From positions 35,673,608 to 35,737,607 of the forward strand of contig NC_083694.1 of NCBI RefSeq assembly GCF_033118175.1: 64,000 nucleotides of DNA. Direction: 5' to 3'. Positions 35,011-45,950 of this stretch are shown piece by piece. The notes under the pieces are model-generated. The model was not told the DNA's origin and did not search any database. It saw only the letters and a program-made list of their open reading frames with translations. A program made the position numbers and the translations under genes. Numbering within the stretch: position 1 is the first letter of the stretch; each line of letters starts with the position of its first letter. This stretch comes from Dama dama (taxonomy: Eukaryota > Chordata > Mammalia > Artiodactyla > Cervidae).

Positions 35011-35172
35011 GTGGAATTTCAATGTGCTGTTAATAGGCAAGAACCCTAGACAGCCAATTTATGTCTACTGTAGTTCTTCCATCTTAGAGATATGCTCTGA
35101 AGTCAGAAGTGGTGCTGTTGGTCTTTTAAGAGAAAAAACAAAAACAAAATGAAACACTCAAACCAGGCAAAA

Positions 35173-35187
35173 GCGCCATCTGATGGC
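35173..35187 (-). promoter_or_regulatory. Candidate CTCF-type site
   Basis: The minus strand reads CCATCAGATGGCGC, two mismatches from the common CTCF core variant CCACTAGATGGCGC. It lies in non-repetitive DNA. Sequence resemblance only; occupancy unknown. Confidence 0.35.
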
Positions 35188-35229
35188 AATTAGTGCAAAA
35201 GGCAAGAGTACTGAATAAACTATTTTGGT

Positions 35230-35345
35230 TATTCATCCATTCAATGAAGATTTATTTTACCTAATGTAAGACAGGCATTGTGCTAAAAACAATGAAGAAT
35301 ACAAAGTTTCATGAAGTCCAGTTTCTGCTCTGAAAGAGCTATGGC
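35230..35345 (-). mobile_element. L2 LINE 3' end, reverse
   Basis: Reverse L2 terminus: catccattcaatgaagattt, agacaggcattgtgctaaaa, ctctgaaagagctatgg. Confidence 0.68.
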
Positions 35346-35364
35346 CTTTTAAGTAACAATAGCT

Positions 35365-35565
35365 GCCCTGTATCATATGTCAATTAACTGCCAAACATTT
35401 TTCATAAATCCTCTGTAATCTTTAAATGGTATTGTAAGTATTTTTGTTCACATCCTATGGATGGGGAATCTGAGGCTTGGAAAGATTAGATCCAAGTCAC
35501 ACAAGCAAAGTCAAGATTTGAAAGCAAGTCTGAACTCAAAGCTTATGTTCTCAGCCACACAGATG
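35365..35565 (-). mobile_element. MIR SINE
   Basis: Reverse MIR: ggggaatctgaggcttggaa, gatccaagtcacacaag, tgaactcaaagcttatgttc. Confidence 0.8.
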
Positions 35566-35864
35566 TGAAATCTAAACTTGATTGAGAGAAGTAGCATCCA
35601 ATAGGTCTTCTTCCTTTATTTTCCTCTCCTACCACCCAGCCTCATTCCCCTTGGCCCTGAGTGCCTACCAAAATGCTAATTTAACTTAGGCACTCAGTGA
35701 ATTCATATCATGTGTTTTCAGCTCTGTAATAGAACTCTATAATCTTTTCTGTGATGTTTGTCAAGTAATTGATCTTGAGAAATATGAGGACTGAGCATTA
35801 TATTTCAAGTTCTGAAGGCCATAACAGGCACCCTTGCCTTTATTGTAGAACCGATTGTATTATT

Positions 35865-36040
35865 TAGATTCAACAAATATATTTTAAACACTTACTGTAT
35901 ATGCTAGCACTCCCACATATGTTATTTCATGGCTTCCATTTTGCAAATAAATTTGAAGCTATAGAAAAACTGCTGGAAGTCACTCAAATTACAAATGTAG
36001 GTCCATGACTCAAATTGTAGTTCTCTCTGTCCACATAGTT
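35865..36040 (-). mobile_element. MIR SINE, diverged
   Basis: Reverse MIR-like text: ttaaacacttactgtatatg, acatatgttatttcatgg, ctggaagtcactcaaatt. Confidence 0.5.
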
Positions 36041-37354
36041 TTATGCATATGTCCAAGCTTTCAATGTATTTTCAAGGATATATCTAAGTCAAGTATATTT
36101 TCTGCTACACCAGATGTGAATGCAGTTGGGGATTGTATGGTGAGAACTACTTTTATTTAAAGCATTTACTCTATTTCTTCCTTTCATTCCACTTTCATGA
36201 TTGCTTTTGGAATATTTTTTGTCTATGCAACCTCTGCTTTTTTCCTTGGTGTCTCATAATTGCTGGTCCTGGCTCCAAGCTCTCTCCCATAACTATTCCC
36301 AGAGGCCACCCCTCATCATGCTACAGTCTGTCTATCAGTTAAGTTTTCATGAGAAACGTCTCTTTTGTGGCATTTACCAAAGGAAAAAAGTCTCCCAAGA
36401 TTCTCTAAATAGCACAGAGTAATACTTTTCTCATAGTCTTTTAAAAAGGTTTTTTCTTTTTTTTTTTTTAAAGTTGTATGACTTGTCTCATCAGTGGGAC
36501 CTAGATAGCTAGGCACACAAAAACTAACTGAGTAAACTTTGTACAAACCTGTGGTATGACTAAGACAGTGACTTACCCTCCTTTGCCCCAGGTGATCACT
36601 TGGAAATACTTCATTATTTTTAGAAAGAAGAAAATATCAAAATAACATGTGAGATTTATTTTTAAAAATCAATGTTTATGATAAAACTCAACAGAGACAA
36701 GGAGCTTATTTGGGTAAGGCCACAATAGTTCTATGTCTGTTGCCTTATAAAGTTTTTGACAAAAAATTAGATTTTTCTACATTTCTTTCATAAACCCATC
36801 CTGCTTGAAGGTTTCAGTGTGGTGGCCCTTGAGTTGAATTGGAAGAGGGAATTTAAGTAGGGAAAAAGCAGGAGTCACCCACTGCTATAGTCAGAAGCTG
36901 TCAAGAGTTTGGGGAGTTTTATCAAGAGAAAGTTGGGGCAAAGTAAGGATAAAACTACTCTCTACTTGTAGAAGAGACAAGTGGAAAAAAAACATCCTGT
37001 TCTTTTGAGAGAATATCCAAAATCATGCTTTCAACTAATAGCTCTCAGCAAAGTAGTGAGGCTATATGGAGCAGAAATAATAGCCTCCCTTCCCACCCCA
37101 AACTGAGTGAACTCGCTCTGAATTGTGAAGAGTAGAATTCTGGTCAAGCAAGCAAGACATGAACTTCATCTAATCAAGCAAGGCTCCCAATCACTGGGCA
37201 AACCAGCCATTGCCGGATACCTGCCTCTCCGTAGAACTATGAAGCAACAGGGAAAGATAGTCAGAAAAGGAAGCCTGTCTTCAGATCTATTCTCTTCCTC
37301 CCTCTAGACACTACCTTTTTTTTGCAATGTATTAACTAGCTTTTGTACAATATT
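36041..37354. other. Single-copy-looking DNA
   Basis: A T-rich tract at about 36457-36470. No repeat or gene recognised. Confidence 0.45.
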
Positions 37355-37735
37355 TCTAAATAAGAAATGACCCCAAGACTCAATGACTTAAAGGAAATAT
37401 CTTTTTTTTTCCCCCACGGGTCTGTGGGTTGGCTGAGCTGGGACTGAGGCTGGGCTCAGCTGGGTAGATCTGCTTCTTGCTGCAGCTCTGTGGGCAAGTT
37501 GGAGTGGCTCTGCTCCACGTGTCTCCATCATCCTGGAGTAGAGAGCTCGCCAGACCATGCTCCTCTCATAGAGGGAGCAGAAGTAAGAGGAAGCATGTGA
37601 GACCCCCGAAGACCTAGGTGTGGAACTGGCCCCCAAAACTCTTACCCACATAGTCAAAGCAAGTCACGTGGCCTAGCCCAGAGTCTAAGCAGCAGGGAAA
37701 CACACTCCACCCACAATTAGTCTGTGGCAAGTGTA
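37355..37735. repeat. Ancient GC-richer interspersed repeat, class unassigned
   Basis: Contains blocks common to an old mammalian repeat: aatgaccccaagactcaatg, tgggctcagctgggtag, caaagcaagtcacgtggcc and gcagggaaacacactccac. I recognise it as repetitive but cannot say whether it is an LTR or a DNA transposon. Markedly GC-richer than its surroundings. Confidence 0.55.
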
Positions 37736-38865
37736 TTTTATAGATGCTGGGAAAATTGAGAGATTGGGGTTGTCTAGCCTACAAACCTGAATCATCCCCA
37801 ATCCAAAAAAAATGCTGTTTTACATGAAGATTTTGAAGTTTCTTTGTTAAAATCACTTTTCTTCCTTCACTTTTTACATCATTATTGAAGGTTCTAAAGC
37901 CCATCCCTCTCTCCCTTAGCCAGACTCCAGAATTCTCTCCTCTCTTCATTTCCTGCCTCAAATTGGAAACGTTCTCCCATCATTGTTTATCAAAGCATGA
38001 TCACTTTCTGTGCCATATTTTCTTCACAATTCTTTGGGAACCAACTATATAGTGTTTTATTGAACAAATAGTATTAATATTTGTGGTATTGCCTGTTTAC
38101 TACCCAAGAATAATAAAGGATATAGGGTGCATGCATGTGTGTACACTTACACACAAAGTACAAACAGTATCCAAAATGAGGGAAAGTTAATTATTGGGTG
38201 GGGTTAATCTGAATACTTCATGGAGAATTTGAATACAGAGTATATACTTGAAGGAAATTACCAAGCTTCTTAAGAGCTTAATTACTCAAAAAAAATTTTA
38301 ATACTCCAAAAATCCAATTGCAAACATTCTACTCATTACCCTTGTGGTGAGGAAATAGATGTGTGGACTGATTAGTATTTTGCTCTTGTCCTGTACTTAT
38401 TATTCACTACAAGCCTTTGTCTAGCCATCTCAAGACCACAAACCATTGGTGTAAAGGCAAGTGAATGACCGTAGGATCACTCAACCTAACACATTACCAC
38501 AACAAGACAGAGCTTAGAGCCCATACAACTTTGGTGAGGAGGAGTCAGTAGTATGCCTCATGCAGGTTCTCTGTCTCTTCTAGTGTATGCGTACATGTGT
38601 ACATATAATCAAAGGTAAATTTATGCTGTGTCTTGATGATCACTTAATGCCTATTGGTGATCAGTAAGTTGTACGCTATCTGCCCAATTGCTGCTTTCAT
38701 GATTAGGGGATATTAGTACATCCAACAGTATATGTATTTGAGTCATTAAGGTGATGTATTGTACAGTTGCTCTGCTTTTCTGTTTCTAAACCCAAGTTTA
38801 GAACAGGGTATAAACCTCTTTTTGGGTAAAGTACTGCTATTCAGTGTTTCTATACCACCCCGACT
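37736..38865. other. Single-copy-looking DNA
   Basis: Nothing recognised. Confidence 0.45.
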
Positions 38866-39030
38866 ACCCTTCATCATAGTATTTACCTTTCTATATTGCA
38901 ATTGTTCCCTTGTCTTTCTACCCACTATTTGATCATAAGCTCTAGGAGGACAAACAAGCAGTTGTCTTTGTTCATTGCTTTATCTCCTGGTGCAGTACCT
39001 GTCATATGTTAGATGCTCAATAAATAAGAA
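38866..39030 (+). mobile_element. L2 LINE 3' end
   Basis: L2 terminus: gatcataagctctaggagga, tctttgttcattgctttat, tagatgctcaataaataag. Confidence 0.78.
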
Positions 39031-40472
39031 AGTATTTATTAAGAAAATAAACATCATTTCAGTATGTTAAAAGAGGACAAGTGAAACATTTTGTAACTTC
39101 CCAATGTTACATAATTTCTTATAGTTATTATTATCTCCACTAAAACTAAAATTACCTAGATCATGAATGTACCAGTCCAGGCAATCTGATGAGTTTGTGT
39201 ATTACCTAATTTGAGGCTTTTACTTGTAGATCTCAGCATGAAAGTGTATAGTGTATACTTAACAACATGGGGTATAGGGCATGTAAACATGCTTCACATT
39301 GAGGGAAGACCTGTACCCACTGCCTGCACACACACAGACAACTGCATTAGTGACAGATAACCTTGGAGTTAACACTGAGATGGTTTCACTGTGAAAGCGC
39401 CTCAAGGTTGTAATATAGAACTGAGACTCAACAGCAACATAAAATACAAGTCTTACCAGAGGGGGAAAAAACAGTTTTTCTCTGCATTAAAAAAAATGGG
39501 AGGTTTTTTTTTAAATTTTTTTCCCCTGAACGATAGGACCATAATGATTCAATTTCTTCTGCACCAATCAGCATCAGCCATGAGATCCAGACCTGGCACA
39601 TGGAAATTTCAGCCTTAAGTCAAATATTATTTCAAAGTTAATGACAAAATCTATTTTTGCAGTGGTCTTGTTTAAAATATTTCCCCTTAATACTCTTGAA
39701 ATGCTGTAATTGAAAGCAGTTATTTGAGATGCCAGTGCATACTTCTTTAATTATGTCCTGTACCATCTGTTTCCAATGAAAGGGCAGTATCTGTTTGCAG
39801 TTACCAATCTTATGAAAAACAGGCTTGTCCCGAAATAGATTGGAACTAAAACCAGAAAGCATTTCTTTCAGAGGCATCCTTTCAAGCCAATTAACTTTAA
39901 TCATTATAGAAATGTTTATTTCCCATCTTAGTCTCTCTTCACATGTAAATTCCTTCAGGGGAAAAGATCTCTTTTTGTGACTGTTTGAATAGTTCCAATT
40001 TGGATTAATCAGAACCTGCTGGCCTGTTTATGTTCCAATTGTGAATGCTGGCAGATTTCTTGATGAAGGAGGCACACAGTCCCCAAGGAGGGCAGATCTA
40101 GAAAAGCAACAGATACACACCTACTAGTCAGAGAAAGTTCCCTAACCACCAGGGTCCCATACTTGCCTCCATATTGCCTTCTAGAGAGGTGACCAATGAA
40201 GTGATTTTATGGGTAGAAGACCAGGACTCCTAAGTTGCCTCAGTAAAAAGCCCATCTCTCCAAAGGAGCTAGACATTCTCTTAGACCACACACTCACATA
40301 TGATTCTCATAAAAGCTCTAAGAAAGCTTGGTGACTTTGCAAATTGTGGTGGTGGCTTATAAGTGGCACCACACTATCCAGGGAAGAGTTATTTTAAAAT
40401 TGCTTCTATTTCTTCAGGGAATTTCTCAAACCATAGGTTAAAAAAAAATGGTTCTTTTTTTTTTTTTTTTTC
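39031..40472. other. Single-copy-looking DNA
   Basis: An 88-codon minus-strand open stretch (39638-39904) matches nothing I know and has no exon signals. A T18-20 tract at 40454-40471 abuts the duplicated segment. Confidence 0.45.
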
Positions 40473-40742
40473 TGCTTCTAACACACCAAAGCTCAGGGAT
40501 TTCATGGTCATGTATTTAAAAATCTGAAACTACATTATCATCATTTTGTAAACAACAATTTCCATTTCCACTTCTCCCTTGAAGCTTCTGGAGTTATACA
40601 TTAACTGGGCCTCCTAATAACAGTGACATCCTTCAACTTTGGCTTCCTGAGCAACTGTAGCCTTTAGATCTTATGGGCTCCATCCAAGAAGCAGATATTC
40701 TCCTTGTTTTCCAAGCGTCATGAGGGTGAGTAATACATTTTT
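40473..40742 (+). repeat. Copy 1 of a 270 bp direct duplication
   Basis: Begins tgcttctaacacacc and ends at agggtgagtaatacat. About 95 percent identical to 41514-41820. Not coding in any frame. A long T tract lies directly to its left; the end contains AGG|GTGAGT, a splice-donor-like sequence. Confidence 0.93.
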
Positions 40743-40754
40743 GGATGTTATTAT

Positions 40755-40885
40755 TAAGTAGCTTCATTTGTTCATAATGTAAATTTCTCAAGGGCAAAAT
40801 CTTTGGCTGATTTATACATTGATATATCCCAAATACCTAGAACAGTACCTGGGACAAATAGACCCTCAGTGAATATTTGTTAAGT
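40755..40885 (+). mobile_element. L2 LINE 3' end
   Basis: L2 terminus: ttctcaagggcaaaatcttt, cctagaacagtacctgggac, cagtgaatatttgttaag. Confidence 0.75.
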
Positions 40886-41214
40886 TTATTCATGCGTCTA
40901 AACCATAACAATACATTAATACAAGACATATACAGTCTCCACTCTAATGATGTTTTAGAGATGAAAACAAAACTATCAAACGACAAGATGTATTTGCCCA
41001 TGAGCAGATTAAAGATAGGACAACAAGACCATCTCTGTGTCTGGAAGATATCTCTGTTCTCCTTGGGGACTGTTACCTCCTTCATCAAGAAATCTGTGTC
41101 TAGAAGATAGAACAAGATCACCTCTGTGTTTACAAAGTGTCTGGGTCAGAGTTGGTGTTTATTAAATATTTGGTTAATTTAGCTCAGCAAGTAAATGTGT
41201 CTTGGCCAACATCT

Positions 41215-41440
41215 AAGAAGGCTACCATTTACTGAATTTTTAATAAGTTCCATTTACTGTGATGAATGTTTTATACACATGAACTCCTACGATCCTCAAA
41301 ACAAACAAATAAACATCCAGTGAAATAGATATAAACTATTTCCAATGTTTCGATGCAAAGCTGAAGCTTTTGTAAGGACAATAACTTACTGAGGTTGATC
41401 AGTTAGTAAATGCCAATCCGAGATTGAGAATTTGGGTCTG
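41215..41440 (-). mobile_element. MIR SINE
   Basis: Reverse MIR: aggctaccatttactgaatt, acacatgaactcctacgatc, gttgatcagttagtaaatgc. Confidence 0.7.
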
Positions 41441-41513
41441 TCTTAGTTAAAAGATGATATTCAAATGCACTCACTATTTTCTCACATGTAAAGTTCAAAG
41501 TGTCCAGGAAGGC

Positions 41514-41820
41514 CTGCTTCTAACACACCAAAACTCAGGGATTTCATGGTCATGTATTTAAAAATCTGAAACTACATTATCATCATTTTGTTTTTGTTTT
41601 TTTTTCCTTCATTATCATCATTTTGGAAACAACAATTTCCATTTCCACTTCTCCCTTGAAGCTTCTGGAGTTGTACATTAACAGAGCCTCCTAATAACAA
41701 TGACATCCTTCAACTTTGGCTTCCTGAGCAACTGTAGCCTTTAGATCTTATGGGTTTCATCCAAGAAGCATATATTCTCCTTGTTTCCCAAGCAACATGA
41801 GGGTAAGTAATATATTTTTT
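41514..41820 (+). repeat. Copy 2 of the 270 bp direct duplication
   Basis: Same segment as 40473-40742, about 1,040 bp further on, ending agggtaagtaatatat (AGG|GTAAGT). By eye about 14 substitutions, plus the 35 bp gain described at 41591. The flanks on either side do not match those of copy 1. Confidence 0.93.
41591..41610 (-). mobile_element. 20 nt poly(T) micro-insertion with 15 bp duplication
   Basis: The insert tttttgtttttttttccttc is bracketed by exact copies of attatcatcattttg (41576-41590, 41611-41625). Copy 1 of the duplication has this 15-mer once. It reads as a minus-strand poly(A)-only retroinsertion, or less likely as slippage. Confidence 0.75.
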
Positions 41821-42544
41821 CTCTTTGGAGTTGAAATGTTATCCTGTCAGGTTGGAGGAACTTGGCAAGCTTGAATTAAAGAAAACTCACCCATCTATCC
41901 CACGCTCTCTTCCTCTGATGATTTAAATGGAAGTGTAACAAAATCCCTTAAACCTTCATAATTTAATTCCATCCCCAACTTTCCAGAAAGTCATCAAAAC
42001 CTTCCTGTAGGAATGCCAAATGAGAGGCAGTACAGGATGATGAAACAATGGGAAATGTGGAGGGAAGTGAGGGAAAGTTGGAAAAGAGAACAGAAGGACC
42101 CTAATTATGCAGTGGCTGAGCATCTTCACACACTCACACTAATGAGTGGCCTCTGAAATTATGTGGTCAAGAAGAAAGTTGCCCTCCATGTTCTTAAGCC
42201 TGGCATTCAGGCCTATGACTCATATGCTGGGTCTGGAGTAGACTAATGAGTTATGAACAAACTACTAGCACTAATTTTATGTTAGAGAGACTATGATCTA
42301 TTTGTCAACTGTTCATTTATCACCAAATATTATCAATCACCACTTCTCAATCTTCATGCACAGTGTACTAAATGTTACCCTAGGAGCAAGTGAGATGTAT
42401 ATTTATTCAGAGAATGTCCCATTTAATTTCATTAAGCACACACATAAATAAATATGAGATGAAGATAAGAACTCCCTCTTTCAAAGAAAATAAGAATGTC
42501 AGAATACAAGTCTTTTCCATCCTTTGTTAGGTTTATTCTCTAAT
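41821..42544. other. Single-copy-looking DNA
   Basis: Nothing recognised. Confidence 0.45.
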
Positions 42545-44306
42545 AAAAGAAACTGAAGATTACACAAACAGATGGAAAGATTTACTGTGTTTTTAGACTG
42601 GAACTATTAATACTGTTAAAATGACTATAGTACCCAAGGTAATCCACAGATGCAATTCAATCACTACTAAATTACCAATGGCACTTTTTTTATGGAACTG
42701 GAGCAAAAAACTTTTAAATTTGTATGGAAACACAAAAGACCCTGAGTAGTCTAAGCAATCTTGAGAAAGAAAAATGGAGCTGGAGGAATCAGGCTCCCTG
42801 ACTTCAGACTACAGTAAAAAGCTACAGTAATCAAAACACTATAGTACCAGCACAAAACCAGAAATATAGATCAATGGAATAGGATAAAAAGCCCAGAAAT
42901 AAACCCATGCACTTACAGATTAAATCTACGATAAAGAGGGAAAGACTATAAAAGGAGAAAAGATAGTCTCTTCAGTAAGTGTTTCTGGGAAACTGGACAG
43001 CTACATGTAAAAGAATGAAGTGAGAATATTCTCTAACACCATACACAAACATCAACTCAAAATGGATTAAAGACTTAAATGTAAGATCAGATACTATAAA
43101 ACTCCTAGAGGAAAACATAGGCACAAGGCATTTTGAGATAAATTGGTGCAATATCTTTTTGGATCCATCTCCTTGAGTAATGGAAATAAAAACAAAAATA
43201 AACAAATGGGACCTAACTAAACTTAAAGCTTTTGCACAGCACAGGAAATCATGAACAAAACAAAAGATAACCCACAGAATGGGAGAAAATACTTGCAAAT
43301 CATGCAACCGACTGGGCTTAATTTCCAAAATGTATAAACAGTTCATACAACTCAATATCAAACAACTCAATCAAAAAATGGTCAGAAGACCTAAATAGAC
43401 ATTTCTCCAAGGATGATATACAGATGGCCAACAGGATCATGAAAGAATGTTCAACATTCCTAATTATTAGAGAAACGTAAATCAAAACTATAATGAGGGA
43501 TCACCTCACTCCAGTCAGAATAGACACCATCAAAAAGTCTACAAATGATAAATGCTGGAGAGGGTGTGGAGACAAGGGAACTCTCCTACACTGTGGGTGA
43601 AAATGTAAATTGGTGCAACCACTATGAAAAATAGTATGGAGGTTCCTTAAAAAACTAAAAACAGTTACCATATGATAGAGTTATCAGAAATCCCACTCCT
43701 GGGCATGTATCTGGAGAAAGCATTCATTTAAAAAGATAGATGTAACCCAGTGTTCATTGCAACACTATTTACAATAGCCAAGACATGGAAGAAACCTAAT
43801 GTCCATCAACAGATGAAAGGATAAAGACAATGTGGTATATATAATGGAATATCACTCAGTCATAAAAAGAATGAAATAATGCCATTTACAGTAACATGGA
43901 TGGATATAGAGATTATCATATTAAGTGAAGTAAGCTAGACTAAGACAAATATCATATGGTATCACTTATAGTGGAATATGAAAATAAAAGATACAAACGA
44001 ACTTATTTACACAACAGAATGAGACCCACAGACATACAAAACAAACTTATAGTTACCAAGGGGAAGGTGGGAGGAGGGATAAATTAGGAGGATGGGATCA
44101 ATAAATACACACTGCTATGTATAAAATAGGTAACCAAAAGGACCTACTGTGTAGAACAAGAATCTATAAACAATATTTTGGAATAGCATATAAGGGAAAA
44201 GAATCTGAAAAAGAATATATACATATAAATTGTATCACTGTGCTATAAACCTGAAACTAATATGACACTGTAAATCAATATACTTCAATTAAAAAATTAA
44301 ATTAAA
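42545..44306 (+). mobile_element. 5'-truncated artiodactyl L1
   Basis: Starts in the ORF2 RT/C-terminal half (acacaaacagatggaaag), continues through the region encoding the block after RT, the C-terminus and a 3' UTR like that of the 1-6640 element, and ends ttcaattaaaaaattaaa. All frames are broken. Target duplication not found. Confidence 0.9.
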
Positions 44307-44349
44307 AAATCAGGAGAGGGTAAAAGTCAGTGTGTTAAAATGAAAAACA

Positions 44350-44860
44350 CTAATAATAACAAAATTAATATCTTTATTTAGCTTCTATTTTGTTTCAGGC
44401 ATAATGCTAAGCTTCATAATAACCTTGTGAAAGTGAAAGTGAAAGTCACTCAGTTGTGTATGACTCTTTGCGACCCCATGGACTGTATAGTCCTGGATTC
44501 TCCAGGCCAGAATACTGGGGTGGGTAACCTTTCCCTTCTTCAAGGGATCTTCCCAACCCAGGACCAAACCCAGGTCTCCCACATTGCAGGTGCATTCTTT
44601 ACCAGCTGAGCCACAGGGAAGCCCAAGAATACTGGAGTGGGTAGCCTATCCCTTCTCCAGCGGATCTTCCCCACCCAGGAATTGAACCGTGGTCTCCTGC
44701 ATTGCAGGCAGATTCTTTACCAATTAAGATATCAGGAAGTAAGAACCCTTTTGAGACACATATTCTTACCCCTATTTTACAGATGAGAAATTGAGACTCA
44801 AAGAGGTTAACATTAGGTTCCAGAGCTAGTAACTGACAGAAGCAGCTCTTACATCACTAA
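44350..44860 (-). mobile_element. MIR SINE split by a SINE dimer
   Basis: The left part ends cataatgctaagcttcataa. The right part resumes with cccctattttacagatgaga and agttaacattaggttccaga-type text. The Bov-tA dimer at 44428-44733 occupies the gap, with target copies resembling aataacctt and aagaaccctt. Confidence 0.8.
44428..44733 (-). mobile_element. Bov-tA dimer SINE (tandem tRNA-type heads)
   Basis: Third copy with the same two-headed architecture as 14139 and 16577: agccacagggaagcccaaga between the heads and a gactgtatagtcctgg variant in the Bov-A part. A gtgaaagtgaaagtg tail lies at the left. Confidence 0.9.
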
Positions 44861-45251
44861 CAAACTTTCTATATATTTTGGATAAAGTCATTTCACCTTC
44901 TGGGCTTTAGCTGTACCATTATTCTATAAAATTAAGAAGATGAATTTCATGCTGTTAAGGATTTCAGTTGGAAGTTTTGGTATCCAAATCTTACCCTACT
45001 CCTACCTCAAGGTTCTGTGCTGGAGATGTCTCAGCAGGGCTAAATAGCAAAATGGGAAATAATGTACCAGCATTTCAGGTGTAGGGCTCTTTGGCTATGT
45101 CATTCTAGAGAATCCTGGTCTTTGAGGCTGTACTGGGCCTTCCTTTCCCTACTCCCATCTAACATGACTGGATCTGGATAGCGTATTCCAAATTTACATA
45201 AATAATTAACCAATCAGCTTGTCTCAGCCATCCAAGTGCAAGGAACCTATG
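44861..45251. other. Single-copy-looking DNA
   Basis: About 44885-44950 faintly resembles plus-strand MIR; otherwise nothing. Confidence 0.4.
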
Positions 45252-45461
45252 TACTCAGTCGCTGAGTCATGCCCGACTCTTTGCGAGCCCATGGACTGAC
45301 TGTAGCCTGCCAGGATCCTCTATCCATAGAATTTCCCAGACAAGAATACTGGAGAGGGTAGCCATTCCCTTTTCTAGGAGATCTTCCCGACCCAGGGACT
45401 GAACCCAAATCTCCTTCATTGAAGGCAGATTCTTTTACCACTGAACTACTTGGAAAGCCCA
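45252..45461 (-). mobile_element. Bov-tA SINE
   Basis: Minus-strand Bov-tA from gtactcagtcgctgagtcat to acttggaaagcccagc. No clear target duplication. Confidence 0.9.
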
Positions 45462-45519
45462 GCTGTCAGTCAAACTGAGACACGTAATGAAGCTGAGGAT
45501 TATATGTAAAGAAATGACA

Positions 45520-45736
45520 ATGAAATTAAGAGCAGAATTTTAATCAGAACAATAGATAGCAGAAGACAATGGCATAATATATTTAAAGTGCTAAAGGAAA
45601 CTCAGTAACCTAGAATTTTTCACTTAGCTTAACTATCATTTAAAAGAAGAGGGCGGAAACACAATTTAATAGTCTTTCACTGAAAAAATTATCAAAGAAT
45701 GTGCTTCATGACATTATCACCTCTTTCATCCATGAA
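45520..45736 (+). mobile_element. Old L1 ORF1-end relic
   Basis: Matches the text after L1 ORF1 in old elements: agcagaagacaatggcataa, then tatttaaagtgctaaag and aacctagaatttttcac. The SINE at 45749 interrupts or borders it. Confidence 0.6.
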
Positions 45737-45748
45737 GCAATATATAGC

Positions 45749-45939
45749 AGTGGTGAAGAATTTGCTTACAATGCAGTAGATGCCAGAAACGCAGGTTTGA
45801 TCCCTGGGTTGGGAAGATTCCCCTAGAGGGGGATGGCAATCCACTCCAGTATTCTTGCCTGGAGAATCCCATGGGCAGATGAGCCTGGCCAACCACAGTC
45901 CATAGGGTCATAAAAGTCAGAGACGACTGAGCATGCACA
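45749..45939 (+). mobile_element. Bov-tA SINE, 5'-truncated
   Basis: Plus-strand Bov-tA lacking about 20 bp of its 5' end. Target duplication caatatatagc (45738-45748) and caatataaagc (45940-45950), one mismatch. Confidence 0.92.
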
Positions 45940-45950
45940 CAATATAAAGC

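Noticed and set aside
39638..39904. An 88-codon minus-strand open frame
   Set aside because: No family resemblance and no splice or promoter context.
40473..41820. The 270 bp repeats as the two LTRs of a small endogenous retroelement
   Set aside because: No TG...CA termini in register, no flanking 4-6 bp duplication, no primer-binding site, and an L2 fragment lies between them.
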